In this document: in pieces, positions 24,125 through 34,872 of the stretch | Layout of the letters: every line of letters starts with the position of its first letter | Numbering within the stretch: the stretch's first letter is position 1 | Origin: Cercospora beticola | Lineage: Eukaryota > Ascomycota > Dothideomycetes > Mycosphaerellales > Mycosphaerellaceae | DNA: 64,000 nt | Assembly: GCF_033473495.1 (NCBI RefSeq) | Contig: NC_088939.1 | Span: 5,022,001-5,086,000, forward strand | Direction of reading: 5' to 3' | Position numbers and translations under genes: made by a program | Notes under the pieces: model-generated | Databases searched by the model: none | The model's input: the letters and a program-made list of their open reading frames with translations, nothing else | What the model was told of the DNA's origin: nothing

Positions 24125-25395
24125 GTCGACTGCTGCGGATGATGAAGATGATGAAAATGCCTTATATCCTGTCAGAAGAATTCTGCGCACCGAATATATC
24201 ACCAAAAGCCCATCAGAGCAATTTCGCCGCTCATGCCGGTATACGAACTCCTGTGCTGGCGCTAATGTTTCCTAACTTATCTGTACAGTCGGGGGCACTC
24301 AGCAGTCAGGCTTGGAAGGTCGGTGTGGATATATTGTCATTGAGATTTTTCCATTTTCGACTACAGCCCGCACTTCCGTCCAATGAGAGCATTTCTTGAG
24401 TACGAGGGAAACATATAGGTAGCAGTGGTTAGTAACATTTGTGTCTGTCACCAGGCTTTTGCTGTATGGCGATCCGCTTGGCATTATGTCGGAGAGTTCC
24501 TAGTGGTGGCATTGATGACTAGCTTCGTGCTAGGCTGGAGCTCAGAATAGCAATACGAAGAAAGCCTCTTATGCAGAGCCGACGATGGATTGTCCATCTC
24601 ATGTCTTGAGAGATATACTCCACAATGTCCGACTGAAAACTGGCAATTAATCGTTCATGGCTGCCATCTGCTGTCGGATCGTGAGAACGACAACTTTCCC
24701 GTCTTGTGGCATATATTCACGCGCATGTGAACACCCCGACTCTACTCTAACTTGACAATCGTAACTTGACTCCTTCCTACAGTGTTGAGTGAATATCAGC
24801 ATGGGGTCTGCTAAGTGAGCTCACTGCGCCGGGCCCCTCACGGAGAGTGTTTCCAATCGACTCGCCAACTACGCGCTTAGATTTTGGTCTGGTCCGCTTC
24901 GGTATGGATTATTCTGACTTAGCGAGACGCGGATGTGGTATGCACCTGTCGCTCAACAAGAATTCGCGAACGATGTGGCTTGTTGCACACGATAGGAAGT
25001 TCTTTTTCTGACACAAAGAGGTCGATATTAAGCGTTGCGGTGGGATCGAGCATGCTTTTGACAGCGGTCTTGATGGATTTGAGGATTCGACTGGAACGGT
25101 TTTGCATTGAAATACTCACGCAATCCGTATCGTGCTTTCAAGGATATCAGGGCATGACGAGATCAACCAACAGATCTAAGTGTTGGTTCTTTTTCGGGAT
25201 CAAAGGGTTGGAAAGCTACCGACAACAATCCATCACCGCGATGCTAGGTGCAGTTTGGACCCTTCCGACTTTTTGCCTTGCGCGCACCAGCAGTGAGTGA
25301 TTGCTGGTGTCACTACTCGATCGAGATCCTGTCAATCGATGGGTCGTCACCGGCTGTGGCCCAATTCTCAGCGTGTAAATTCGAAATGTCTTGGT
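24125..25395. other. Intergenic, 1.27 kb
   Basis: Between the peroxidase start and the HET gene stop. Open frames here are short and start without ATG. I see no repeat, tRNA or element. Confidence 0.5.
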
Positions 25396-26631
25396 TTACG
25401 CCTGCACCATGATAGTGGTGACAGCTGAGGTCTCTACATGACTCATCTCGATCAACAGATTACTTCGTTCTTCTTCCCCAAGATAATGAATGATATTCGA
25501 CCTGAGTAGCAAAGTCCCTTTATGGGGATCGTAATTTGGGGCCAATATGACTATGCAAGCGCAATTGAGGCCCATTCTGAAGCAGTTCAACGGCACGCCG
25601 GTGACTCGCAGTACTTCTCGACCGTCCTGTAGCGTGACCTTTCCAGAGATCGTGCTCCAAAGGGCATCATCATCGTTGTCACGACCACGAAAGCGGCCAA
25701 TGTCCAATTCGCACTGCACGATACGACCTTGCACTCTGATGCCTCGATTTGTCATTTCGAATGTGCAGGGTGATGCGGTTTCTTCCGAGATTGAGAGCTC
25801 GATGGAACCACAGAATTGGTAATCGGCAGTTGTTCGTGCAAGCAAACCTCTACTATGTCCGGGTACAGCCGGGAAGGCGAAAATAGACTGATCGTTAGAT
25901 GTCCTGATCAGCTCTTCTTGCAGTCTGCGAAAAGCTCCACGCCCTTCGCCGTACAGAAGTGGCATATTGACGTCGAGCAGGCCCAAGAGGCAATATGCTT
26001 CGTCTTCTTCCCTGGTAGTCGTGCGTTTTGAAGCCCAGCTCATCCGACGAGCTATCGATGCGCTGTGGATTTCCCATGGATCGTTCAAGTAGTGCTCGCC
26101 AATGCCCGTTATATTCCTCAAGAGAGCCTTGAGGTCAGGGCCAATCTTCTCGTGATGTGATTGTCGAGCGGCTTTGTGTCCTATCGGCTGCCAGTGACGA
26201 TCGAGAAACTGAACAAATTCGGGCGCTAAAAGTTCTTGCAGGGTCCATCCGCGAGTGAACCATTTGGACCTTCCCAACTGGGATTCCGACACGTCTTCAC
26301 CGACAATGTCATCCAAATAAGCATAGCAAATTTCAGCTCGCCAATACCAATTCCACATGGAATTGATCGCCTCGGTGAGCTCAGCACTGGAACGTTTGTC
26401 GATGCAGATGGTATCTACCCATACCCAGCTCGCACCATGACGTTCTTGCACGAGCCCACAAAAGTCAATCACCTTCCAATACCCAATACTGCTCAGATTG
26501 TTACCATTCTTGAAGTCTTTGTATGATATTTCGTCTCTGGTCCATCGATGCGAAAGGATGTAGTACGGCTCGGGTATCTCCCGGTCGAAAAACTCTCCAA
26601 ACTTGAGTGTCTGCGTGTTGAGAAGCCGCAT
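25396..26631 (-). CDS. HET-domain protein (heterokaryon incompatibility)
   Basis: Single exon of 411 residues starting MRLLNTQTLKFGEFF. The HET motifs are in order: PYYILSHRW (about 25-33), SWVWVDTICIDK with SAELTEAINSMWNWY (70-100), CYAYLDDI, WFTRGWTLQELLAP, then RRMSWASKRTTTREEDEAYCLLGLLDVNMPLLYGEG. The remainder (about residues 230-411) is a beta-rich tail. HET proteins act in cell-death responses on fusion of unlike hyphae; many are controlled by NLR-like partners. The layout is intact, with no frameshift. The open frame upstream of 26631 starts with TTG, so the ATG at 26631 is taken. A decayed relative lies at 40396-41642. Confidence 0.9.
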   Translation of the reverse strand: MRLLNTQTLKFGEFFDREIPEPYYILSHRWTRDEISYKDFKNGNNLSSIGYWKVIDFCGLVQERHGASWVWVDTICIDKRSSAELTEAINSMWNWYWRAEICYAYLDDIVGEDVSESQLGRSKWFTRGWTLQELLAPEFVQFLDRHWQPIGHKAARQSHHEKIGPDLKALLRNITGIGEHYLNDPWEIHSASIARRMSWASKRTTTREEDEAYCLLGLLDVNMPLLYGEGRGAFRRLQEELIRTSNDQSIFAFPAVPGHSRGLLARTTADYQFCGSIELSISEETASPCTFEMTNRGIRVQGRIVQCELDIGRFRGRDNDDDALWSTISGKVTLQDGREVLRVTGVPLNCFRMGLNCACIVILAPNYDPHKGTLLLRSNIIHYLGEEERSNLLIEMSHVETSAVTTIMVQA

Positions 26632-27361
26632 CTTGTCTTCCAGCAAGCAGTGAAGGCAGAGCAGTAACGTCTCTGACGGAATCTATGAGAAGGGGGACTT
26701 TCGAACAGAAGAGAAAGCGCAGTGGTAAACGCCAGTGTCGTGTGACCCAACTCATCTGAACTGGATGACATACAGCTTCTCAGCCAGCTTCGCGAAGGAA
26801 GGAGGCCGCCCAGCTCGCTTGTGCTGCGTGCTAACTGCTTCGCCACACCCACGGACTAAGCAGCTCAGCAAGACAAAGGCCCGCGCAGATAGCGGACAAT
26901 GCTCGGTGACTTGTATTCCGAGAGGATTGAACCCAGGGATCGATGGCTCGCCAAGCCCCCTTCAAGTAGCTGAGACCAATGCTATTAAAGCAGGCGAGAT
27001 ATCTTAGCGATTGTTCCGAGCTTCCCTTGAGAAAGACATTGGAGAAAATGTCGTGGAGGTGGCCTCGCTCAGCCGTATGTCTCGTGTTCATATAGCGCTA
27101 CAGGACGTCGGGTGAGCCCAAATCGCAGTAAGGATGCCGTAAGGGCAGACCACTCCCGTGTAATGCCAGGAAGGCGGCTACAGGTTAATATCCTCTCATT
27201 CCCGGTCATAGTCCCGTGGCGTAAGCTACTCTACGCTATCAAGAAACTTCACAATAGGGCATCGCGTTCCCTAACCAGAATCAGAAGCACCGAAACACCT
27301 TCGCTAAACGACAAATCCAATATCGCCGGAAGCGACTCGTCAATCAATCCTGGTGTTCACG
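26632..27361. other. Intergenic, 730 bp
   Basis: Upstream of the HET gene and downstream of GEN1. One stretch (about 26910-26945) contains a weak B-box-like sequence but the arms do not pair, so it is not a tRNA. Nothing else seen. Confidence 0.5.
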
Positions 27362-30163
27362 TCAAGCTCCAGTCAAATCCAAAACTTCAACACCACTCTT
27401 TCTCCAACCCTTTCCAACTCTTCCGTTCCCAGTCTCCACTGTAGTAGATACCAGTGTCGCCTTGCCACCACTCTGCTTCCACCCACTACCATCACCTGTC
27501 ATATCCAACGTCTCCGCTTCGACGACTTCTTTCCACGCGCCTGGAAGACTTTCCCGGGTCACGATCCGAGTCTTGGTGATCTTGGTCGAGAGGCGAGATT
27601 GCTGTACGGCCGCGATTGTCTTTATAGTCTTGGAAGTCGAAGTGCGAGGAGAGCGACGAAGCGAGTTCGAGACGGACGAACGGGATGAGGCAGAGGCAGG
27701 CATTGATGTCGATGTCCGGGATACTTTGCGAGCATGAGTGCCTGGTAGGGCAGACACTGGAACTTCAGTTGGAGGTGGGCCAGGCTTGTCCTGCACAGGG
27801 GCGCGGGTGGGGAGCGGACTTGCGAGGTCCATGGCTTCGACGGTGTCCCCAGGAGGCGTCGGATCTGGTGTGGTAGGCCGATGCCTTGCCGTAGCGAGTG
27901 GCAGATCGAGTTGATCCTCTCCTGCTGAAGGAGCGGTTTGCGCCCTTCTCAGCGGCGTCTTTCTTCTCCTCTTCGTCACAGAATCAGGAAGCTTTGGCGT
28001 AGCAAAGTCCACCACATCATCACTCTCACTGCGAATGAATCCTCCGCGGAAGCGCTCTGGTGTCGGAGAGCTTGGGCGAGGACATTCCACTGATTTCGCT
28101 GGTGACGATGAAACAAGTGAGATAACTTCATTCGGCCTCTGTGGTGCCGCTTGCTTCCGCGGAGAAGGTGACAACCAGCTGGTGATTGATCGTTGACTCA
28201 ACGCCGGACTTGCAACCTCGTCAGAACGCCTCTTGCGGCGCGGCGGAGTCTGTTGCGATGCAGAGGGTCTCGTTCCCCCAAATGGCTTGAAGAAGTCTGC
28301 ATTCGGCTTCGGAGGAGGTGCAATCTTCGCAGCTTTCGGCGTTTCTTCATCATCTGTCTCAAAGTTGTACGTCATTGGATCTGGGACAGTTTTGCGCGCA
28401 GAAGGAGAGAGCGCTCGAGGCTTCTGAAATCTGGAGACCGAGGCGACCACATCATCGATATCTGTCTCCTTCTCCGACGCCTTGCTCGGCTTCTTGGATC
28501 CCACATTAGCACCGGTATTAACAGTCTGCAGTGGTTTCCGAGCCTGCGATCCACTCACTTCAAGCACAGACGCTTGTGAAGATTTAGTCAAAGTGCCAAA
28601 CGCATCGATGGGCATTTGGGACGAGTCCAGCTCGTTCTTCTTGCGACGTGTCTTCTTTGCATGCACATTCGTATCGCCCCTCGCAGCAGCCCTCGCCTTT
28701 CGCCTCTGCTTGAAGAACTCTTTCGGATCTTTTGATTTGTCCTCATAGTCTTCAACATGTAGAGGGCATCCAACCTTGAGAAAGTCGCGCAACAGCCAAA
28801 GCTTCTCCGGCTGATCTGGATGATAAGGCTTGAAAGTGCGTTTCTTGGTGGGAGAGGTTGGCACATCTGACTCGTCTTGTGTGCTGCTGGGTATCTGGGC
28901 CCATTCGTCTTCAGCTTCCATCTCCTCATCGGCACCCCCAGCAGGAACAAACTCGTCGTCCTCGTCTTCGACACTCAGATCGATAGGGACCAGGCCTTGA
29001 GGAATGAATGTGATACGATACTCGAGCTCTCCATCGGTTGCAGCATGGTTGCGACTGCCATGAATCGCCAACACATACTGCTGCTCTCTCTCTGCTTGTG
29101 CGTCTGTGTTAAGCCGCTCGTCTTTCTCGCCCATCAGTCGCAACTCGCGCACTAAGATAGCAGGGGCAAGATTTTTGATGAACTTTTTCGCACCACCAAT
29201 ACATCTCCAATCGAACGCATCGGCCGCGAAAGCTCTCAATGCCGGGAAGTCCATCTCCATATCCCACTTCACCTCAGCCTTTAGTCGCGCTACCTTGTCC
29301 AGCGTGCTCACACACGGGTCCGTGTAGTATCTAAGGACTTCTCTATTCGGGAAATCGTCCGGTATCGCGAGTTTGCTGTTTCTCTTCGTGAAGAATTTGC
29401 TCTCGTTGGTCCGGATTTCGTGTGTCAGGCGCTCTCTCCACTCCTTCAACCCATTGACATCCCTCTTCCTAGCCAGTTCGCACAGCTCTCTTCCAAAGCC
29501 AGCTCTGGCGGCGTCGCATGCAACCTTGGGCCCGCAACCAGGAATACCCTCAACAATGTAATCTCCTCCACTCATCAACGCGACCAAGATCATGCCCTCT
29601 TTATCCAACCCACTCTTTTCTTCTACTTCGTCGGCGCGATAGACAGTGCAGTGTGTCGGAACCTTGCCCTTGCCTTCCGCGGTCCAGCTCCTCCACAGCA
29701 CACCACTTCCAAACATCAATGTGTCCACATCTTCGCTCAAGACCGCGTCTACCACGCCTTCCCTCTGTAGAAGCGCACACTCTGCCTCGGCCTCGCCAGG
29801 CGCAACATGCCACGGATATCCAAATTTCCTCAATAATTCCTTGGCCAGAAACTCGGGCACACTAGCGACTCTGACGCCTGGCCCTCCAACCTTCTTGTTG
29901 CGCTTAAAGGCTGGCTTGTTCGGTCCATCGAAGACGAATAGTGGATGTATGTTGAGCGACAATAGTCGTAAAAGTCGGTAGTAGAATGTTCGGAGAGCAG
30001 GATTGGAACCGCCTTTGGAGGCGAGTATCTGGAACAGCCAAATGGAAATGTCAATCGCCAGTCGGAGGGGTCGTCCATGGGTGGAGAAATGCTGGACGGA
30101 GAGTTTGGCGACACTGATGCGCTGGCCAGGCCCAAGTTCCTTGAAGAGGCCAGAGACCCCCAT
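27362..30163 (-). CDS. Holliday-junction resolvase GEN1/Yen1 (Rad2/XPG nuclease family)
   Basis: Single exon of 933 residues starting MGVSGLFKELGPGQRISV; the Met-Gly start is a family hallmark, so the ATG at 30163 is preferred over the TTG-led extension. The N nuclease region holds LAIDISIWLFQ and LFVFDGPNKPAFKRNK; the I region holds HVAPGEAEAECALLQ and VLSEDVDTLMFGSG; the H2TH region holds GGDYIVEGIPGCGPKVA. These supply the acidic residues for two metal ions. A chromodomain-like region follows (residues 380-520), then a long disordered Ser/Pro/Lys tail with a SITSWL motif and several SP/TP sites that could be CDK targets, as in yeast Yen1. It cuts four-way junctions at late mitosis or meiosis. 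It is divergent from the AT-hook gene. Confidence 0.9.
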   Translation of the reverse strand: MGVSGLFKELGPGQRISVAKLSVQHFSTHGRPLRLAIDISIWLFQILASKGGSNPALRTFYYRLLRLLSLNIHPLFVFDGPNKPAFKRNKKVGGPGVRVASVPEFLAKELLRKFGYPWHVAPGEAEAECALLQREGVVDAVLSEDVDTLMFGSGVLWRSWTAEGKGKVPTHCTVYRADEVEEKSGLDKEGMILVALMSGGDYIVEGIPGCGPKVACDAARAGFGRELCELARKRDVNGLKEWRERLTHEIRTNESKFFTKRNSKLAIPDDFPNREVLRYYTDPCVSTLDKVARLKAEVKWDMEMDFPALRAFAADAFDWRCIGGAKKFIKNLAPAILVRELRLMGEKDERLNTDAQAEREQQYVLAIHGSRNHAATDGELEYRITFIPQGLVPIDLSVEDEDDEFVPAGGADEEMEAEDEWAQIPSSTQDESDVPTSPTKKRTFKPYHPDQPEKLWLLRDFLKVGCPLHVEDYEDKSKDPKEFFKQRRKARAAARGDTNVHAKKTRRKKNELDSSQMPIDAFGTLTKSSQASVLEVSGSQARKPLQTVNTGANVGSKKPSKASEKETDIDDVVASVSRFQKPRALSPSARKTVPDPMTYNFETDDEETPKAAKIAPPPKPNADFFKPFGGTRPSASQQTPPRRKRRSDEVASPALSQRSITSWLSPSPRKQAAPQRPNEVISLVSSSPAKSVECPRPSSPTPERFRGGFIRSESDDVVDFATPKLPDSVTKRRRKTPLRRAQTAPSAGEDQLDLPLATARHRPTTPDPTPPGDTVEAMDLASPLPTRAPVQDKPGPPPTEVPVSALPGTHARKVSRTSTSMPASASSRSSVSNSLRRSPRTSTSKTIKTIAAVQQSRLSTKITKTRIVTRESLPGAWKEVVEAETLDMTGDGSGWKQSGGKATLVSTTVETGNGRVGKGWRKSGVEVLDLTGA

Positions 30164-30546
30164 TCTGCCCGCGCGGTCAGTCCAACGCCATTGCGAAGTT
30201 GTAGTCCGATCATTGTCGCCGTTGTTCAAGGTGGCGATGGAGTGACTGGCTTAGGGTCTGTTGTCATGGCGACAACCCTAAGATGCACGTGACGGGTACA
30301 AAGCAGGTTTCAGATTGTGCCCAACGCGCGTGCGAGCCGGGCTTTTACCAGACGGCACTACTGCACTCGCCTGATATTGCTCGTCGCGTGGGAGTAGACA
30401 GAGTGTGTTGACATGCGACGCGCAGTATTGATAATGGGATTGAACTCGCGCAGTCGCCCTCCCCAAACTTGAGCTAAGCCCAAGGAGCGCACGGAGGCTT
30501 CAAAACACGCCGCCAGGACGATCGCGCGCGGAACGGCGCATCCACA
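30164..30546. promoter_or_regulatory. Shared promoter of GEN1 and the AT-hook gene
   Basis: 383 bp lie between the divergent start codons. No distinct motif was identified by eye; the spacing alone suggests a bidirectional promoter. Confidence 0.4.
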
Positions 30547-33500
30547 ATGGACGATTCTCTCATTTCCCACTATCAGGACATGGGCAGTCGCGAAACTTCT
30601 CCCGACCCGATCGTGCTGCCTTCATCGCCTCCATCCGGGAGGAAGATGAGGAGTGTGCGAAAGGCGCGACAGTCGACTCCTCGAAAATCTCGCCTCTCGA
30701 CCGTGTCGCGCATGACGCCGAGTAAGGAAATCGTGCTGGACACCCCGCAACTTGGACCCAACGATGGAAGCCCGTGGAGGATCAAGGTGACTGTGCAGGC
30801 GGAGCAGAGGGACAGTCCAGGGAAGCTCGTCACGAGGACGACGAGCATTCCATTGAGAAGTCCGAGTCGGTCCCCCACCAAGAAGAGAAAGCCGACACCA
30901 AAGAGGAAAATTGTGGAAGAAGAGGAGGAGGAGGAGGAGGAGGAGGAGGAGGCAGAGCAACCCGTGGCAGCGAAGAAGCCCAGAGGGAGAAAGAGGAAGG
31001 CAGCACCAAGCGCAGAGAAAACAAGTGCGCAGCCAGTCTCGCAGGTGAAGCAGAGTATCGAGCAGCCTGTGGAAGAAGAGGACCAAAACGACGACGCATT
31101 CGACGTGTTCGGGGAAGCTGCCGCCCTGGAGGCCGAGCAAGCCATGCAGGCCATGGACTCTTCATCACGAGCGCAAACCCCACCGAACAACCGCCGTGCC
31201 AGTGGACGCCTATCACGACTTTCTGCGCAATGGTCTAACGGGACCGGCCGGACACAACGACTTAGTAGAGCTCGCGAAGAACTTGACGAAGCATTGCAGG
31301 ATGCTGTTGGAGATGTGACCTACTACGGGGACTTGACGCTCAGTAGAGCTGAGGACTTTACCATGGTGTCACTGGAGAGCTTGCAGACTGCCAAGGAAGC
31401 AAGCATGCTGCATAACTCACACCTCTCGCGATCGCATTTGTCTACTGTGAAGGAGGGATTGGAGCCAGTGGAGAAGTCAGCATTAAGTGTGAGCTACCTG
31501 CCGAGCAGTCCTCCGAAGCAAGCACAAACCGTGCAGTATCCAGACCTTTCTGCGGTCAAGGGACGAACATCGCTGCTGTCATCGTGGGAGCCTTCGGTGC
31601 AGAGACAAGGTAGCTTGCAGAGTCCTTTCGAGCCTACGAGTTCGGCAAGGAAGCGACGAAAAGTCTCCAGCCCGAGAGAAGAGAGTCGTGCCGATAGTCG
31701 AAGAGTCACAGAATTGAGAGCTTCGACAAGCAGTCGCAGGACTGGAAGTGCGAAGGAAACCCCGCAAGAACAGTGGCGAAGGGAGCGCGAGGCCGTCAGT
31801 CAACAAATCCGGGAAGCGAATCCACAGAATGTCGTGACTGTCGACGACGATGTCGACATGAGCGATGAAGATGATCAACAAGATTTCGGACCCGAGACTC
31901 AACTAGACGTCGAAGCTGGAGACGAGGACGCTGGTGATCTATGGCACACTGAGGCCTCACGCGACATCGGACAAGACTCACATCGTGACAACGTAGCCGA
32001 GCAACGAACGCAGGATTCGCAGAGGTCAGAGAGGGTGGAAGATTTGTTCGCACACATACCGCCGAAACCACTTCGGTCTAAGATACCTCGTACGTGGCGC
32101 CGCTCATCCGGTATGGACTTTTCATATATCGACTCACCTGCTCACGTGCCTCTAGCAGAGCCCACGAACGAGCGCCGCAATAGCACCGACGGAAGTGGTG
32201 TGCTGACACCGCCGAGTACTGATCGAAGCAGTGAAGATATTCAGGAGGAAGTCGGGACTGTTGACTTGCAGGGAGAAGCCAATGATCAGCTTCAAAGCGA
32301 ATTCACTCAGCCTGAGACGGAAGGAACACGGTACCAGGACGATGATATCGGGATGTTTGAAGATGAAGAAGAGGAGGATGAACTGCAGCAGAACGATGCG
32401 ATGCCTCAGGGTGCAGACGACGAATCTTCTGACGCCGATATTGAACGCCAGGAAACACCTCGAAGCAACTTGAATCGCGACGGAGAATACGCGCCAAGCA
32501 GGAATGATAGTAAAAGCCCGCTTTCTGAAGTCGAGAGCCTTGACGCGGCCGACAAGGTGCTCGCTCGATCGGCCATTCACTCGTCGGCCAAGAGCACGCG
32601 ATCATCTCGCGCACCTGAACGCGGCATCATGCAGGGCGCGTTTCCAAGTGATGTTGAGTACCAGCCAAAACGTTCGCGACGGAGCACAAGTCGCGCACAA
32701 GACACATCGGCCCAGGACTACGAGAACATCGCCGCCGACAACTCGCATCGGAGCAACATGCCACAACAAAACAATACGAAGCCTCGACGAAGGCCTCCGA
32801 GAAGACCGACCGCGGACTTGACGGAATTGCTGGGTCTGGCGAGTAGTCCTGCAAAGCCCGCGCCTCAAGAAATCAAGATCAGCGAGGTGGGAAAGCCAGC
32901 CCAACACCTAAGACAAAGCGCGTCCGCCGGCACACAGAAGGTGAACTCGAACGAGAAGCACCATCCTGTCAAAGCGAACGGCGACACGCAGCACTTTGAA
33001 GAAGTCGACTTCGCATCGCCATACCGGCTGAAACAAACGGCTGTTCCAGCTCAGAATGCTTTCATTTCTCCTCCGAAACTTACGCACGATCCTAGCACAG
33101 GACAATTATTGGCGCAGCCGAAGAGGAGGGGAAGGAGAAAGAAGGCTGGTGATCAAAGTTTGACGGAGACCTCGATGACCGATAGCTTCGCCAGCAGCAA
33201 CAATAGTCTGCAGCAGCAAGAGGCTGCAGTTGGAAATGGCGCTACGCGGAGCGGTGGGGAGCAGATCAACGATATGCCAGCACCTAGAGGTGGAGATCTG
33301 TCGAATCTGTCCCAACAATCTGAAAAGCCGCAATCGTCATCAAGAGACCTGGTACAGCAAGGTATCTTGGAACAGCAACGCAGAGACCGCGAAACGGCGG
33401 CGCTTCGCAAAAGTGCACTTTCGAGGAATGTAACTCAACCCGACCCGATCGAGGTACTCCAGTCAAGTGCTGTCAAGAGAAAAGAGAACCATTTGATGAG

Positions 33501-34872
33501 ACAGTGGGGTGACGAAGAAGAGCATGCTGCTAAGCGTCGAGCACTTCGCGAGCCATCGCATGAAAGACCAGGGACGGGAATCAGCACCCGGGAGTATCAC
33601 GCGCCAGCTAGGTCAAGCCGAAGAAGCGGTGACCAGGAACAGCTACTGCGGGAGAGCATCATGTCGAGAACGGGCTTAATACCTGAGCATCGCCGCGGAC
33701 AGCCTCAACGAAAGCAGTTCGCAGTTTCATACCCTGACAATGAAGGCCATGAACAAAGGCACGAGTCAGAGCATGCGAATGGCCACTGTCGCACCATCAG
33801 CGCTGCAGACAGCAATACCGATATGCCTGACGATGAGGGTACTCGTGCCCCTATAGAAGAAGAAACGCTTGACCAGGAACACTCCTATGAAGACCAGTCG
33901 ACAGTGCATCCCGAATACCAGCGAAGTTACGAAGAGAACTTGAATCTCGACTCACCGGCCAAAATCAAGGTCAACTTCAACGATACACTGTCCTTCGCTG
34001 AGCACGTTGATCAGACGTCCTCCTGGCTGGCCGAAGCGCGAAAACGACCTGCACTGTTTGATACCTCAACTCCACCACAACCGAAAGCGCGAGTCTTTCC
34101 GCAACCAAACTTCCGACCAATAGCTTTGGAACGTCCGCCAGGAACACCCGAGCAGAAGAGAGCTGCTCCACTCCCTGGTCTCAACATCTTCAGCAAACTC
34201 GGCTCTGCCCTCTGGAATGCTGTCCCTCGCTCCAAAGAGCCCACGGAAATCTACCCGGAGAACTACAATAAGGCTCAGCAACAAAATGAGACCTCATTCG
34301 CCACGATTATTACTACTCACGATGATTCCACCTTCACCACCTCCCTTCGCTCCCAGCTTCGTTCTCGTTACGGAGTACTGTCGTCAACTCATCCTTGGAC
34401 TATGGCTCACCAGCGCACCCTCCACCGCATGCTCAACTCTGCTCTTTCGCGCCGTCACGACACCTTGATCCCGTCTTCTGGCCCTCTTCCAAAGCAGGTC
34501 TTCAAGCTCGTTGACACGACGATTTCATCCATCACCGGCTACAAATTCCTTTTCACGCATCAACATGCTTACGTCGTGTGGTCATTCTTCCAAATCTTGG
34601 TTGACGACGCTTTGGTCCAGGATATGAAGAATGGTGACGTGGGATTCCTTGGCGATAAGACTGCGAGGAAGATCAGAGGATATCTTGATCCATTGCGGCA
34701 TGGAGATGATTTGGTTTGGACGCTCGAGAGAGAAGCTCCGGAGAAGGTTGTGCGTTATGTCGAGGATTTGGCCGAGAAGAAGGAAGTACTTGAGTGGGGA
34801 TTTGTGGCGAGGGCACTGGGTGATTGTGTCGGAAGCAATGAGATCCTGGAGAGGAGGAGTGCAGAGAGGTGA
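30547..34872 (+). CDS. Large AT-hook nuclear protein of unknown function
   Basis: Single exon of 1441 residues. It is mostly charged and disordered. It carries AT-hook-like motifs KKPRGRKRK (about 141-149) and PKRRGRRKK (about 857-865), which bind the minor groove of A/T-rich DNA, and an uninterrupted Glu tract near residue 125 coded largely by GAG. The only folded-looking part is at the end (about 1240-1435: LNIFSKLGSALWNAVPRSK, then RRHDTLIPSSGPLPKQVFKLVD..., ending WGFVARALGDCVGS). Similar fungal proteins are labelled AT DNA-binding protein; role unknown, probably chromatin. Very many SP/TP sites suggest cell-cycle phosphorylation. The stop overlaps a GTGAGT, so a further exon cannot be excluded. 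Confidence 0.78.
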   Translation: MDDSLISHYQDMGSRETSPDPIVLPSSPPSGRKMRSVRKARQSTPRKSRLSTVSRMTPSKEIVLDTPQLGPNDGSPWRIKVTVQAEQRDSPGKLVTRTTSIPLRSPSRSPTKKRKPTPKRKIVEEEEEEEEEEEEAEQPVAAKKPRGRKRKAAPSAEKTSAQPVSQVKQSIEQPVEEEDQNDDAFDVFGEAAALEAEQAMQAMDSSSRAQTPPNNRRASGRLSRLSAQWSNGTGRTQRLSRAREELDEALQDAVGDVTYYGDLTLSRAEDFTMVSLESLQTAKEASMLHNSHLSRSHLSTVKEGLEPVEKSALSVSYLPSSPPKQAQTVQYPDLSAVKGRTSLLSSWEPSVQRQGSLQSPFEPTSSARKRRKVSSPREESRADSRRVTELRASTSSRRTGSAKETPQEQWRREREAVSQQIREANPQNVVTVDDDVDMSDEDDQQDFGPETQLDVEAGDEDAGDLWHTEASRDIGQDSHRDNVAEQRTQDSQRSERVEDLFAHIPPKPLRSKIPRTWRRSSGMDFSYIDSPAHVPLAEPTNERRNSTDGSGVLTPPSTDRSSEDIQEEVGTVDLQGEANDQLQSEFTQPETEGTRYQDDDIGMFEDEEEEDELQQNDAMPQGADDESSDADIERQETPRSNLNRDGEYAPSRNDSKSPLSEVESLDAADKVLARSAIHSSAKSTRSSRAPERGIMQGAFPSDVEYQPKRSRRSTSRAQDTSAQDYENIAADNSHRSNMPQQNNTKPRRRPPRRPTADLTELLGLASSPAKPAPQEIKISEVGKPAQHLRQSASAGTQKVNSNEKHHPVKANGDTQHFEEVDFASPYRLKQTAVPAQNAFISPPKLTHDPSTGQLLAQPKRRGRRKKAGDQSLTETSMTDSFASSNNSLQQQEAAVGNGATRSGGEQINDMPAPRGGDLSNLSQQSEKPQSSSRDLVQQGILEQQRRDRETAALRKSALSRNVTQPDPIEVLQSSAVKRKENHLMRQWGDEEEHAAKRRALREPSHERPGTGISTREYHAPARSSRRSGDQEQLLRESIMSRTGLIPEHRRGQPQRKQFAVSYPDNEGHEQRHESEHANGHCRTISAADSNTDMPDDEGTRAPIEEETLDQEHSYEDQSTVHPEYQRSYEENLNLDSPAKIKVNFNDTLSFAEHVDQTSSWLAEARKRPALFDTSTPPQPKARVFPQPNFRPIALERPPGTPEQKRAAPLPGLNIFSKLGSALWNAVPRSKEPTEIYPENYNKAQQQNETSFATIITTHDDSTFTTSLRSQLRSRYGVLSSTHPWTMAHQRTLHRMLNSALSRRHDTLIPSSGPLPKQVFKLVDTTISSITGYKFLFTHQHAYVVWSFFQILVDDALVQDMKNGDVGFLGDKTARKIRGYLDPLRHGDDLVWTLEREAPEKVVRYVEDLAEKKEVLEWGFVARALGDCVGSNEILERRSAER
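30917..30955 (+). repeat. GAG/GAA trinucleotide tract
   Basis: A run of GAA and GAG codons inside the AT-hook gene encodes the Glu tract. It is an in-frame microsatellite and likely varies in length between strains. Confidence 0.85.

Noticed and set aside
26900..26950. tRNA-like B-box on the minus strand
   Set aside because: The T-arm does not pair and no A-box or acceptor stem is present.
30420..30450. Second B-box-like sequence on the minus strand
   Set aside because: Stem bases around the loop do not match and no tRNA arms can be drawn.
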